Positions 8,508 to 16,528 of a stretch of 22,890 nucleotides of DNA are shown in pieces. Origin of the DNA: a virus. Made by a program: the position numbers and the translations under genes. A model generated the notes under the pieces. That model did no database searches. It saw only the letters and a list, made by a program, of their open reading frames with translations, and was not told the origin of the DNA. Numbering within the stretch: position 1 is the first letter of the stretch; each line of letters starts with the position of its first letter. The DNA lies in the IMG/VR virus record IMGVR_UViG_3300048597_000081, positions 1-22,890 of that record; one strand, 5' to 3'.

Positions 8508-9503
8508 TTACAGAAGATCCGCGACGATGCCGTTCTTCTTCTCGTCAGAGCATTCCAGCGTTGCTTCCGCAAAGATCATCTTGCGGTCGCTGTGGCCCGT
8601 CTTGGCGAGATCGACCGTCTTCATCGGCTGGAGGAAGTTCACCGACCAAGACGACATATCAAGCACCAGCGCCGTGCGGTTGGCGTTGGTCGTGTTGCGC
8701 GTGCGGCCCGTGCCGTAGCCCATGAAGCGGTTGGGGACGATCGTGTGGATGCCGAAGTCCGACTTGTATACGTCGATACCGCCAACGATCGTGTTCTTAC
8801 CGCTCTGGTTAAGGGCGTTGAACTGCGTCGCGATGCCTGGGAAGCCAGAGTATGTCTGCTTCTGTACACCGTTGACCATGATGTGAGCGGGATTGCCGCC
8901 CGAGGTCCACGTTGCCTGAATCACGGTCTTCAACAGAGCTTCCGTTGAAGTGCGCTGCGTGCCATCCGTCGCGGCGGCAATGAGCCCCGTACCAGAGTTA
9001 TAACCACCATTGGCACCCGTCGCACCGCGCGACACGTTCGTGGTCAGGTAGGCTTCTGCACCAGCGGCCTGTCCCGCCGTACCAGCAGCACCAAGAACCG
9101 ATGCAAAGTTGCCGGTAAAGCGGGCCTCCATGTCGCGCTTCAGTTCTTTGCCCGACTTGACCACCTGATAAGCGAGTTCATCGGCGCGCCCTGCCGTTTC
9201 CACGGCCCGAGCGGTGGACGATACCTGGATGATCTTATCGAAGAGCTGCACCACGTTACGGATACGAACAGGCTGCGTGCGAACGTCGTTTGACGGATCG
9301 TCGCCTTCGATCGCGGCGTTCGCCGGATCGGGAGCGGCAAGCGTGTCAACCTGCCATTCGGGGGTGCGGTTCTTAGCCGAACCCTTGGCGATGCCAGAGT
9401 AGAACGGGGTGTCGGTGGGATCGGTGAGCGTGATCACGTCGGACAGGTCTTCGCGAATGCCGACCATTGCGAAGGTCTGCACGGTATTGCTTGGAACGGG
9501 CAT
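8508..9503 (-). CDS. Major capsid protein (SU10/DUF5309 type)
   Basis: This 331-residue protein has an ATG at 9503 with AGGAG six bases upstream, one of the best ribosome sites in the window and right for the most abundant virion protein. The N-terminal region has DLSDVITLTDPTDTPFYSGI followed by PEWQVDTLAAPDPANAAIEG. Then comes a helix with SSTARAVETAGRADELAYQV and KRDMEARFTGN, and a C-terminal region with IDVYKSDFGIHTIVPNRFM and LDMSSWSVNFLQPMKTVDLA, LAKTGHSDRKMIFAEATLE. These are landmarks of the DUF5309 family, which folds like HK97 and forms the capsids of SU10-like podoviruses and relatives. The position right after the scaffold gene fits. Confidence 0.9.
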   Translation of the reverse strand: MPVPSNTVQTFAMVGIREDLSDVITLTDPTDTPFYSGIAKGSAKNRTPEWQVDTLAAPDPANAAIEGDDPSNDVRTQPVRIRNVVQLFDKIIQVSSTARAVETAGRADELAYQVVKSGKELKRDMEARFTGNFASVLGAAGTAGQAAGAEAYLTTNVSRGATGANGGYNSGTGLIAAATDGTQRTSTEALLKTVIQATWTSGGNPAHIMVNGVQKQTYSGFPGIATQFNALNQSGKNTIVGGIDVYKSDFGIHTIVPNRFMGYGTGRTRNTTNANRTALVLDMSSWSVNFLQPMKTVDLAKTGHSDRKMIFAEATLECSDEKKNGIVADLL

Positions 9504-9528
9504 GGGAGTCTCCTAAAGGGTGCAGGGG

Positions 9529-10524
9529 TTAGATGAGGCCCTTGAGCGCTGCCGCAGCAGCCTCAACAGAGCCGGTTTCTTTGAGCCGCGACAAAGCGTT
9601 TGTTCTTGCCGTGTTCGCGGGGTTGGTGGTGGAACGCGCTGCACCCTTCACTAGCTTTGGCTTCGACCGAGCCACCTTGGCGGTCTCAACCTTCTTCGCA
9701 GCCAGATCGCGATATTTCATTGCATCGCGAACTATCTGGAACGCACGAGAATCCATGTTGTTTTTGATCTCTTCATCAGAGAACCCGTAATCCCGCAGGG
9801 TTTTGACGTAGGCGTCCTGCGTTTCCTTGGCCTTGAACTCTGGCCAGGCCTGTTCGAGCTTTGCCCATTCGCGGGCCATGATCGCCTGAGACATGCGCTG
9901 CTGTTCGGCGGTCTGCTCGGATTGAATGCGCTCGCGTTCAGCGTTCACGGCCTGCAATAGCTTCGTGTCGTCCTGATACTTGCGCGCAAGGGCGTGATAC
10001 CGCTCGGGATCGTAATCCGGCGAATTGGGGTCAACCAGCGAGATGGCCGGCGGCGTGGGCTTGGTCAGCCGCTCCACGATGTCCAGCTTCTGCGCGTAGG
10101 CAGAACGAACCTTGTTGTTCTCTTCAATCGACTTGAAGAACTCGTCGGGGACGGTCTGCGCCTTGGTCTTGAGTTCGTTGTATTCAGCTTCAAGCTTCTG
10201 GGCGCGCTCATAGCCTTCGACTAGTTCCGACAGTTTGCGGCGGACAGGTTCCTTGCCTTCCTCACCAGCGTCAAATTCGAACTCCAGATCCTCATCGTCT
10301 TCGGCCGGCGCTTCTGCCGTCTCAACGGGCTGACCCTTGAGGTCTACGACCTTGGCCGGTTCCTCCGATTCCACGACAGTTTCAGCCGGTTCCTTGGCTT
10401 TGAACTGACCAGTTGGAGCGCGGTCACGTTCGTTTGCCGTCAGCTTAGACAGCAAAACCGCAGCCTCAGACGTGCTGACGGGGTTGGCTTCGGCCAATTC
10501 AGACGATACGTTTTCATCCTGCAC
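9529..10524 (-). CDS. Capsid scaffold-type protein
   Basis: I set the start at GTG 10524 (product begins VQDENVSS), because GGAGAAG lies just upstream and the frame opens inside the end of the preceding gene. A longer frame reaches 10569 but has no comparable ribosome site. The protein is about 331 residues, highly charged and helical. An acidic, disordered N-terminal half (EDDEDLEFEFDAGEEG) leads into long coiled coils (YERAQKLEAEYNELK, NAERERIQSEQTAEQQRMSQ), then a helical bundle (AREWAKLEQAWPEFK) and a basic C-terminal tail (KVARSKPKLVKGAAR). This charge layout, the size and the position immediately before the major capsid gene are standard for scaffolds, whose basic tail binds the capsid shell. 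No protease motif is seen. Confidence 0.75.
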   Translation of the reverse strand: MQDENVSSELAEANPVSTSEAAVLLSKLTANERDRAPTGQFKAKEPAETVVESEEPAKVVDLKGQPVETAEAPAEDDEDLEFEFDAGEEGKEPVRRKLSELVEGYERAQKLEAEYNELKTKAQTVPDEFFKSIEENNKVRSAYAQKLDIVERLTKPTPPAISLVDPNSPDYDPERYHALARKYQDDTKLLQAVNAERERIQSEQTAEQQRMSQAIMAREWAKLEQAWPEFKAKETQDAYVKTLRDYGFSDEEIKNNMDSRAFQIVRDAMKYRDLAAKKVETAKVARSKPKLVKGAARSTTNPANTARTNALSRLKETGSVEAAAAALKGLI

Positions 10525-10795
10525 GGTTCTTCTCCAAGTTTTCGAGGGCTTTGCGTCCAAGCGGCACAAGCGCCTCCAGATGCTTCCTCAGTTTGTCGAG
10601 GGCCTTAATCTCCAGCGCCAAGCCGCGCCGGCTGTCGTCGTCCAGCGTCTCAACTGAGATCATCGCCTCAGTCAGCCGGTTGCGTTCGTCGTCGAAGAAC
10701 GCCTGAACGTGATCGTCTTCCATCAATCGGGCAGCGCCGATCCCCGCGTCCGCATGTTTGCGGTCACGGTCGAGGCGCGTCAGCACAGGTTTCAT
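10514..10795 (-). CDS. Small helical protein between decoration and scaffold genes
   Basis: This 93-residue protein has an ATG at 10795 overlapping the previous stop as ATGA, and its end overlaps the scaffold start by 11 bases. It is almost wholly helical and charged (LTRLDRDRKHADAGIGAARL, then KALDKLRKHLEALVPLGRKALENLEKN). There is no recognised family, signal or membrane segment. The tight coupling to the scaffold gene suggests a structural or assembly helper, which is inference. Confidence 0.5.
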   Translation of the reverse strand: MKPVLTRLDRDRKHADAGIGAARLMEDDHVQAFFDDERNRLTEAMISVETLDDDSRRGLALEIKALDKLRKHLEALVPLGRKALENLEKNRAG

Positions 10796-11043
10796 GCAGC
10801 CATCAGGAGTAGGAGTTCAGCCGTCCAGTCCGGTGCTTTTGGCTCCGGCTTGGCGGCGATGACCTCGGGTTCTTTCTTAGGTGCGGACTTGGTGACAACC
10901 GGGTCCGGTTGGTCCTCGTCTTGGAATACGACATAGGCGTCACGACGCTGTGGCCTGCCGACGCCGCCCTTGATTTGCTCAACTGGAGGATCGACCGGGG
11001 GATCAATGACCCCAGCCGCAGACCTCAAAAGCAGCAGCAGCAT
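10792..11043 (-). CDS. Small Pro-rich hypothetical protein
   Basis: This 83-residue protein has an ATG at 11043, three bases after the upstream stop. The N-terminus MLLLLLRSAAGVIDPP is hydrophobic but short and ends in Pro. The middle is Pro- and Lys-rich (DPPVDPPVEQIKG, TKSAPKKEPEVIAAKPEPK), and the C-terminus WTAELLLLMAA is again hydrophobic. Both ends are hydrophobic around a disordered centre. No family is recognised. It may be a linker or minor head protein. Gene status rests on the overlaps with both neighbours and the compact operon. Confidence 0.45.
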   Translation of the reverse strand: MLLLLLRSAAGVIDPPVDPPVEQIKGGVGRPQRRDAYVVFQDEDQPDPVVTKSAPKKEPEVIAAKPEPKAPDWTAELLLLMAA

Positions 11044-11046
11044 GGC

Positions 11047-12180
11047 TTAGATGACCGGAAGGATTGCAACGCTGAACGTGAACGAAGGCGTCGTGCCTGT
11101 GATTGTCCATGCCAAGCGATAAGTGCGGGGCAGGTTTGAAACCGTGAATAGGTTGGTCGATACGGTCGTGATCGCAGAACTGGCTGCGCTGGGAAGGTCA
11201 ACCCAGTTCGATGAAACTGGGTCCTGAGTTTGAACGCGCACCGTCAAGCTGGGCGTGGTGCCGCTCACAGCAGAGACGTTGACGATAAAGTGGGCGTTTC
11301 TGCCGCTGGCATTGGTCAGGGCCGACGCGCTGTTGCCGTTAGCCGTACGAGCAGCCGACGATTCAGCCGATGCGCCCGCCACCGTGAGAGGCGAGATCGT
11401 GCCTCCTGAGATCGACGTTCCAACCGTGGCCGTGACCGTGCCCGATACCGGCTGCGTGCCACTGATCTGAGCGGCTGGAATTGGCTCTGTTGCGTACGAC
11501 CCGCGCTGAATCTTCCATGTTGCCGTGCCTGACGTGTGCGCCGTGGCACGAACACGAACAAACGTCAGGCCGTTGACCGATGCCTCCCAAGCATAGGCAG
11601 GGGTTGCAGCTAGAACGCCCGTCGTGGTTTCGATGGTGTTGGCGTTGGAGCGGACCACCTGAATGCCAAACCACGCGCCGTCTGTTCCGTTGGTCGAGTC
11701 CAAAGACCCTTCAAAAGTCGCGTTGTGACCCACCAGCGATGTGGCTACCACATGCAGCATGACGTTAGAGGCGCGGTCAACTTGGCAAAACACGGTCTGG
11801 GCGTTGGCGGTAATGTTGCCCGTGACAAGATCGTACAGACCGGGCTGAGTGGCCACTTTAAGCCGTCCGACCGCATTGACTTGGAGGGGAGAATAATCCC
11901 CGTTCGGAATCGCCAGCGTGGTTTCACCATCAGCACGCACGGCAAGAGCCATAATCCCGGCATCGCCGCTAACATGCGTCGAATCCTCAGACCGAACAGC
12001 CGAAGCAATCGTCGTCAGAGCCGCGCTAGAGATTGGCAGCGGGTTTCCCGACGCTACGTCCCCATCGTTGACACCATCAGCCCCAAGCGTGATCTTGATC
12101 CGCTGAAAGTTGACACCTGCAATGTCGTCCGTCGCGATCGGCGTGCCAGCGCCGGCCGTGATGTCAACGTTATCCGCCAT
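11047..12180 (-). CDS. Virion structural protein, probable head decoration or fibre
   Basis: This 377-residue protein has an ATG at 12180 overlapping the upstream gene by 11 bases. The N-terminus (MADNVDITAGAGTPIATDDI, then YQR-like FQRIKITLGADGVNDGDVA, NPLP) is a pattern I have seen in phage structural proteins encoded between portal and capsid genes. The rest is beta-rich and Thr/Ser-rich, with a domain around residues 120-225 (NATFEGSLDSTNGTDGAWFG, FVRVRATAHTSGTATWKIQ) that looks like a jelly-roll or Ig-like carbohydrate-binding fold. A second beta domain at about 290-377 (FIVNVSAVSGTTPSLTVRVQ, YRLAWTITGTTPSFTFSVAI) follows a Ser/Ala linker. Two adhesive beta domains near head genes suggest a decoration or head fibre. 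Surface binding is inferred. Confidence 0.6.
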   Translation of the reverse strand: MADNVDITAGAGTPIATDDIAGVNFQRIKITLGADGVNDGDVASGNPLPISSAALTTIASAVRSEDSTHVSGDAGIMALAVRADGETTLAIPNGDYSPLQVNAVGRLKVATQPGLYDLVTGNITANAQTVFCQVDRASNVMLHVVATSLVGHNATFEGSLDSTNGTDGAWFGIQVVRSNANTIETTTGVLAATPAYAWEASVNGLTFVRVRATAHTSGTATWKIQRGSYATEPIPAAQISGTQPVSGTVTATVGTSISGGTISPLTVAGASAESSAARTANGNSASALTNASGRNAHFIVNVSAVSGTTPSLTVRVQTQDPVSSNWVDLPSAASSAITTVSTNLFTVSNLPRTYRLAWTITGTTPSFTFSVAILPVI

Positions 12181-12580
12181 GCTTGATCTTCACTCCCACG
12201 GGCTTGCCGTCTTTGTCTGTCACCAGTTCGCGGGGAGCCGAAAGAACGGCCTGCATGTCCTGGATTGATTTGGCCAACTTGGACGAGGCGTCCCCGCCCT
12301 CCGCGTGCTGGGCCATCATCGTCGCGTTGAGCGAGTGGATCGCCTTCAGCGTTTCGCCCTGGACCTTCTGAAGATCGGCCTGCGTTGCGGCCAGTTGCTG
12401 CATGCCTTGCGCTAAGCTCTGCATCAGCATGAGAGCGGCGTTCCTATAGCCGTCCGTCTTGGCGTCCCGTTCCTGCCGGCGTGCGGCCGCTTGGCCCTCA
12501 AAGTCAAACCCGTCGTCATACTCTTCGCTGTCATCCTCGGCAGCGTCCAGGTCATCCATGGCGGCTAGAATGCGGCTCAT
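12170..12580 (-). CDS. Coiled-coil protein coupled to the portal gene
   Basis: This 136-residue protein has an ATG at 12580 overlapping the portal stop as ATGA. The first 30 residues are very acidic (DDLDAAEDDSEEYDDGFDFE). A long amphipathic coil follows (MLMQSLAQGMQQLAATQADLQ to SKLAKSIQDMQAVLSAP), then a short beta/basic end (REVTDKDGKPVGVKIKHGG-like). The C-terminal 'v.D..G...gv.i.' is widespread in phage coiled-coil proteins of unknown role next to portals. No membrane segment is present. It is possibly an assembly helper or internal head protein. Confidence 0.5.
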   Translation of the reverse strand: MSRILAAMDDLDAAEDDSEEYDDGFDFEGQAAARRQERDAKTDGYRNAALMLMQSLAQGMQQLAATQADLQKVQGETLKAIHSLNATMMAQHAEGGDASSKLAKSIQDMQAVLSAPRELVTDKDGKPVGVKIKHGG

Positions 12581-14715
12581 CCGATGGCCCCGCCCATGCG
12601 AACACTATCAGACCCGTTCGCCTTGCCGTTGCTGACCTTGGCCCGCGCCGTGGTTCTGGCGAGCTTCATCTCCTGTTTGGCCTTCCACACGGCCAGCTTC
12701 ATTTCAGCCGCCGTGCGCTCGCGTGCAATTTCCGTCTCTGCCGCAATCCTGATCTGTGCAATCTGCTGTTCGCTCTCAGCCTTGATCAAGGCCAGTTCGC
12801 GCTCGCTCTGGAACTTCGCGGTTGCGAGTTGCTGATCAGCTTGGAGTTTAGCCGCGTCAAGCTGTGACTGCTGTTGCGCCTTCTGGCCCTCGAGCTGCAT
12901 CTTCATCTGCGCTTCGACTACCTTCGGATCAGGCCCCGGCTCCGGTGGCTGGTAGTCATCGGGAACTTGACCAAAGAACTGCGACGGATCGGCAAAGCCC
13001 ATGTCCGACACCAGCGAAGCCAGCGTGTTGCGGTAGTTCTGAAGCGACACGATCGGGTTGCCGACGCCAGACTGGAGCAAGATGGCTTCCTGCTTCTGCG
13101 AGATCATCATCAAATTAGCGATGCGCTGCTGCTTCGAGACGCCAGCCGATCCAATATCAATGCGAACGCCGATTTCATCCGACCATGTGCAGGGATCAAC
13201 CTCCAGCCACTTGCCGAATAGCTTGACCGTGCGTGCGCCGTCCTGATGCGAGACGACCAAGTGCATCAGACGCTTGAACACCTTCTCAAGGCCAGCGCCG
13301 GCCCAGCGGGCGATCAATTCAACACGGACCTTGGCAGCGGCCTGAAGCAGATCAATGCCTGTCGCCGTCTTGTTCATGGCCTGGGGGTCCATGCCTTGCG
13401 CCTGCTTCGTGACGCCCGAGGCCAGGTCCATCTGCTCATTGAAGTAGGCCAGAGCATTCAATGCCGGCCCTGACACGTCAGGGGTGACGCTCTCGTAAAC
13501 AGCGGCCCGAGGATCGCCTTTGGTGGGGATCACGCCGCCGATGTCGTTATCCACCAGCGCGTCTAAACCGTCCTGTTCAATTGCCTGGGTGTTGACGTAC
13601 GTCCGTGGCGTGATGGTCTGAGAAAGACCGTCCAGATAGCGGCGGGTGATCACCGTCTTGATCTTGGTCAAGTCTTTGAGAAGGTCATGGATCGAACGGC
13701 CGACCGCCTTGTGGGATACCCGGTTCGGCGTCCATTCCACATAGGCCGACTGAGTAACGGCTTCGTTCTCCAAAATGATGTCGTCCACCCGCTTGACGCG
13801 GCGCAACTCGACAATCCCGTCATCGTCAAAGTCGATCTTCACGAACTCGTCAATCAACCAGCATTCCCGCCGGCCAACGTCCGATTCAGAGCCATCAGCG
13901 GCAATGATGTTGTCATCCGGGTGACGGGCCTGCGTGCGCTCATCATCGCCAGGATCGGAAATCTTCCACTGCTTACCCTTCAGTTCCTCGGCTTTGTCGG
14001 GGTACTTCCGCACCAGTTCCGAGACGTAAGCAGCCCGCTTGCGGCGGTGGTACTTGGCATCACAGACCGACTTTGCGCCCTTGTGGATGGCGAACTCTTC
14101 CGGTGGGACGACTTCGATATAGGCGCGGCCCATCTTCGGCGTGCGGCGCACCTCCATAACAAATGAGGGACCGTTAGGCCCCTCTTCTGTCTCCATCCCT
14201 AGGATTTCATATTCGGGGTCGCTGAGGTACTTGGCCAGCGTCTCAGCCCCTACGCCCTCCACCATCATAGGCGGCGAGGCTTCCGGGTCTTCCCAATCGA
14301 TGCACATGACCCCGATGCGGGTCAGAAGCCCATCAAACAGCCAGTCATGGATATTTGTCGCGCCGTCGTTGTCCTCGAAGAAAATGTGGGACAGATAGGC
14401 CGCCATCACATCGCAGTTTGATTTGTCTTCCGGTGCGCCCTGGTACTGCTGGTCATCGCCAGGGTTTTGAGCTTTGCACGAGACCAGATCCTCGGACGAC
14501 GTAAACGTCCGCATGAGATCGGGCATGATCCAGTTGATTGTGTCCTCAACGTCGTGAGAGACGACGCGGGAACGGTTCGGGGCCTCATCCCCGTAGGGGC
14601 GGGCAAAGTACCGATTGAGGGCTTCCTCTTGAGCAGACGCAAGCTCGCTATCGTAATATGAGGAAGCATCCGCTTCCTGCTGCTGAAGGATGCGGACGAG
14701 CTGGCGTTCTTCCAT
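12577..14715 (-). CDS. Portal protein (P22/SU10 type)
   Basis: This 712-residue protein has an ATG at 14715 directly following the large terminase stop. The N-terminal part has the typical start (YFARPYGDE, RSRVVSHDVEDTINWIMPDL, FTSSEDLVSCKA) and a central block with VEWTPNRVSHKAVGRSIHDLL followed by QTITPRTYVNTQAIEQD. The MDPQAMNKTATGIDLLQAAA motif is characteristic of podovirus portals, which form the dodecameric DNA entry channel at one capsid vertex and anchor the adaptor ring. Residues from about 610 on are a long Gln/Ala/Lys-rich helix (QAQQQSQLDAAKLQADQQLA and onwards). It probably forms the barrel that extends into the head, as in P22. The gene order terminase, portal, scaffold, capsid agrees. 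Confidence 0.88.
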   Translation of the reverse strand: MEERQLVRILQQQEADASSYYDSELASAQEEALNRYFARPYGDEAPNRSRVVSHDVEDTINWIMPDLMRTFTSSEDLVSCKAQNPGDDQQYQGAPEDKSNCDVMAAYLSHIFFEDNDGATNIHDWLFDGLLTRIGVMCIDWEDPEASPPMMVEGVGAETLAKYLSDPEYEILGMETEEGPNGPSFVMEVRRTPKMGRAYIEVVPPEEFAIHKGAKSVCDAKYHRRKRAAYVSELVRKYPDKAEELKGKQWKISDPGDDERTQARHPDDNIIAADGSESDVGRRECWLIDEFVKIDFDDDGIVELRRVKRVDDIILENEAVTQSAYVEWTPNRVSHKAVGRSIHDLLKDLTKIKTVITRRYLDGLSQTITPRTYVNTQAIEQDGLDALVDNDIGGVIPTKGDPRAAVYESVTPDVSGPALNALAYFNEQMDLASGVTKQAQGMDPQAMNKTATGIDLLQAAAKVRVELIARWAGAGLEKVFKRLMHLVVSHQDGARTVKLFGKWLEVDPCTWSDEIGVRIDIGSAGVSKQQRIANLMMISQKQEAILLQSGVGNPIVSLQNYRNTLASLVSDMGFADPSQFFGQVPDDYQPPEPGPDPKVVEAQMKMQLEGQKAQQQSQLDAAKLQADQQLATAKFQSERELALIKAESEQQIAQIRIAAETEIARERTAAEMKLAVWKAKQEMKLARTTARAKVSNGKANGSDSVRMGGAIG

Positions 14716-15510
14716 TTAGGCCATCGTCCCCTGACGCTGCTTCAGTTTAGCGCCGTCCTGCGGCTTCACCTTTGCAAAGCGAAGCATCATCACCGCGTAA
14801 CGTGTGGCGCTCATCAAATCGTCCCGTTCTTTCACGATCTTGCCGTCTAACCGGTGATACAGGCGGAACTCTTCAAACCAGTCGTTTAGGCCCTTGAAGA
14901 CCTTGAACCGGCCCGTTTCCATCCGCTCGAGCATGTCCATTAGGCCAGCTTCAACACCGTTGCCGCCTTCGGCATGGGTGGCGCGTTCTGGCAGCATGTT
15001 GACGCCTAGCGCCCGATACTGAGCCGCGAGCTGTTCGCCTGATCCTTTGTCGTGTTGCAAACCGTCATGCGGCCATGACACCGGCACCCAATTGCCCCAA
15101 GCGTTGATCGCTGCCGCGTGGATAGCTGGCACCGCCTCGCTTCTGCGATGGCAGGCCGTGACATAAACCGTGTCGTTATCCCGATCCCATGCGATGCGAG
15201 CCGCAGCCGTGGGATGCTCCCAACCAAAGTCGAGGCCGATGATCTGAGGCCAATGCTTTGGAATGGCGATTGGGTCAGTAGAGATCAGCCCCTCTTCAAT
15301 CGGGAAGATGCGGCCCGATCCCATCGTGGGGATGCCCTTGGCCCGCGCTTCTCGCTCATGCGCCGGATAGGACGCAATGATCTGAGCCTTCTCCGCTTCC
15401 GTGTAGTGTTCTACGTCGTCAATGGTCATGCTGACGACGTGGCGGCTCAAAGCAAAATCCTTCCTTCGGCCCGCTGGCGACTTGTCATTTCCTAGATTTC
15501 TATTTCCCAC
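14716..15510 (-). CDS. terL: Large terminase subunit, C-terminal nuclease part (downstream of frame break)
   Basis: This open frame is 264 codons. It can begin at GTG 15510, but a stop codon lies directly before it and there is no clear ribosome site, so independent initiation looks weak. It carries the C-terminal half of a terminase: SMTIDDVEHYTEAEKAQII and HEREARAKGIPTMGSGRIFP link the ATPase to the nuclease. The RNase H-like nuclease shows an Asp in IGLDFGWEHPTAA (about 94), one in WPHDG (about 149) and Asp residues in ERDDLMSATRYAVMM (about 230), the positions expected of its metal-binding residues. The enzyme cuts concatemeric DNA during packaging. The ATPase half is in the frame just upstream, so the working protein would need a +1 shift at 15503-15511. 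Otherwise the gene is broken. Confidence 0.85.
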   Translation of the reverse strand: MGNRNLGNDKSPAGRRKDFALSRHVVSMTIDDVEHYTEAEKAQIIASYPAHEREARAKGIPTMGSGRIFPIEEGLISTDPIAIPKHWPQIIGLDFGWEHPTAAARIAWDRDNDTVYVTACHRRSEAVPAIHAAAINAWGNWVPVSWPHDGLQHDKGSGEQLAAQYRALGVNMLPERATHAEGGNGVEAGLMDMLERMETGRFKVFKGLNDWFEEFRLYHRLDGKIVKERDDLMSATRYAVMMLRFAKVKPQDGAKLKQRQGTMA

Positions 15511-15511
15511 C
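15500..15511 (-). other. Frame break / candidate +1 programmed frameshift site in terL
   Basis: On the minus strand the sequence reads CTA GGT GGG AAA TAG A. The upstream ATPase frame ends at TAG (15502-15500). The downstream nuclease frame is closed by a TAG at 15513-15511 and is open from there on. A +1 shift must therefore happen within GGT GGG AAA. At AAA TAG A, a Lys tRNA could slip forward from AAA to AAT while the ribosome waits at the stop, and AGGTGG just before it resembles a Shine-Dalgarno stimulator. This layout parallels the bacterial prfB site (stop codon in the A site, slip +1, SD-like upstream). A real indel in the short G or A run, or a sequencing error, would give the same picture. 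Confidence 0.5.
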
Positions 15512-16219
15512 TAGCAGGAACAGCGAAACAACTTCGCTCATTCCAAGCAGCGGCGTGAAGGTGATGTAGGTGAACTGCCCCCGCTGGCCTCTGTTGGTAC
15601 GGGTCAGCCCTTCCGTGTAAATGTCTTGCGGCGGTTCCTCATCGAACCAGACCGCGTCAATCGTTGGCCCTTGCCACTTCTCGCGGCCCTTTTCGTAGGA
15701 CTTGAAGTACAGCAGGCTCTCACCGGCTTGCACGTCACCGCCGCCACCCCATCGGATGCGGACGTTATCGAGCAGGTTGGGAACGCCCATCGCACGGTCC
15801 CAGTCAAGCAAGCAATCCTTTGGCACCGTGCCTGTGCCCCATGCTTCCTGCTTTGGCGGGTCGCCAATCAAGACGCGCTGCGGGTTGTCGCGTGTGCTTT
15901 CGGATGTAACGCCCGACGCCCAGATGATAGGGGGCTTCTCAAAGGTCTGGCCTTCCCACCAGTCAGGGTAGCGCCCCGTGAGGTGCATCGCAGTTTCAAA
16001 CCCGCCCGCCCATGTCTTGCCTAGCTGGTTGCCGGCCATAAACAGGCGTTCCGAGTGCTTAGACCCGGCTGCGTGAAACTCCCTCTGCTTTGAATAGGGT
16101 TCGTAAGTTCTCAGCCGGTTAGTGTCGCGACGGCGTTTCGCTTCCGCTTCCAACCTTCTCAGGAGCGCCGCCAAGGACTGCTGATCTAACTGCGCTAATG
16201 AGGGCTGCAACGTCGTCAT
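15500..16219 (-). CDS. terL: Large terminase subunit, N-terminal ATPase part (upstream of frame break)
   Basis: This 239-codon frame has an ATG at 16219, inside the last 101 bases of the small terminase gene. No strong ribosome site is visible, so coupling to that gene is likely. A Walker A motif is clear at residues 62-69 (AGNQLGKT), and Walker B is IDAVWFDEE at about 187-195 with the catalytic Glu. TYITFTPLLGM at about 218-227 is the coupling motif after which terminases normally continue into a linker and nuclease. The frame stops 14 residues later at LFLLGGK. The ATPase motor pumps DNA into the head through the portal. The missing nuclease is encoded in the next frame. Confidence 0.85.
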   Translation of the reverse strand: MTTLQPSLAQLDQQSLAALLRRLEAEAKRRRDTNRLRTYEPYSKQREFHAAGSKHSERLFMAGNQLGKTWAGGFETAMHLTGRYPDWWEGQTFEKPPIIWASGVTSESTRDNPQRVLIGDPPKQEAWGTGTVPKDCLLDWDRAMGVPNLLDNVRIRWGGGGDVQAGESLLYFKSYEKGREKWQGPTIDAVWFDEEPPQDIYTEGLTRTNRGQRGQFTYITFTPLLGMSEVVSLFLLGGK

Positions 16220-16517
16220 CGGTCAACTCGTCCATGGCGTTCGTGTTGACGTTGATGTCTTTGGGAACAATCGCGCCAACAGCCTTGATGAACTCGTGCG
16301 GACGTTCCTCAATAACCCGGTCAATGGCTTCCTTTCCCTTGGCCTGCCAAGCCTCAAGCATGTCCGCTAGGAACGAGTCCGAGAGCTTCTGCTTGGCGTT
16401 CTGAGGCCGTCCCTTGGGGTTTCCTGACTGCCCTGGCTTCCACTTGTAGGGGTCAAGTTGCTTTGCCCCTGTTTTTGCAGTTGCAGATAAGCCTTCAGGT
16501 TTGGTTGGCTTGCTCAT
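16119..16517 (-). CDS. terS: Small terminase subunit-type protein (DUF5681-like)
   Basis: This 132-residue protein has an ATG at 16517 with GAGG eight bases upstream. The N-terminal motif WKPGQSGNPKGRP, at about residues 26-38, marks the DUF5681 family, whose members lie directly before large terminase genes and are taken as small terminase subunits that recognise phage DNA. A helical middle follows (LSDSFLADMLEAWQAKGKEAIDRVIEE). The end overlaps the large terminase start by 101 bases, and the acidic LTDDDVAALISAV helix lies in that overlap. Assignment rests on the motif and gene order; DNA binding is not visible directly. Confidence 0.75.
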   Translation of the reverse strand: MSKPTKPEGLSATAKTGAKQLDPYKWKPGQSGNPKGRPQNAKQKLSDSFLADMLEAWQAKGKEAIDRVIEERPHEFIKAVGAIVPKDINVNTNAMDELTDDDVAALISAVRSAVLGGAPEKVGSGSETPSRH

Positions 16518-16528
16518 ACAATAACCTC

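Noticed and set aside
15500-15511. Minus-one slippery heptamer at the terminase frame break
   Set aside because: The bases around GGT GGG AAA do not fit X XXY YYZ in the reading frame, and the downstream frame is reached by +1, not -1.
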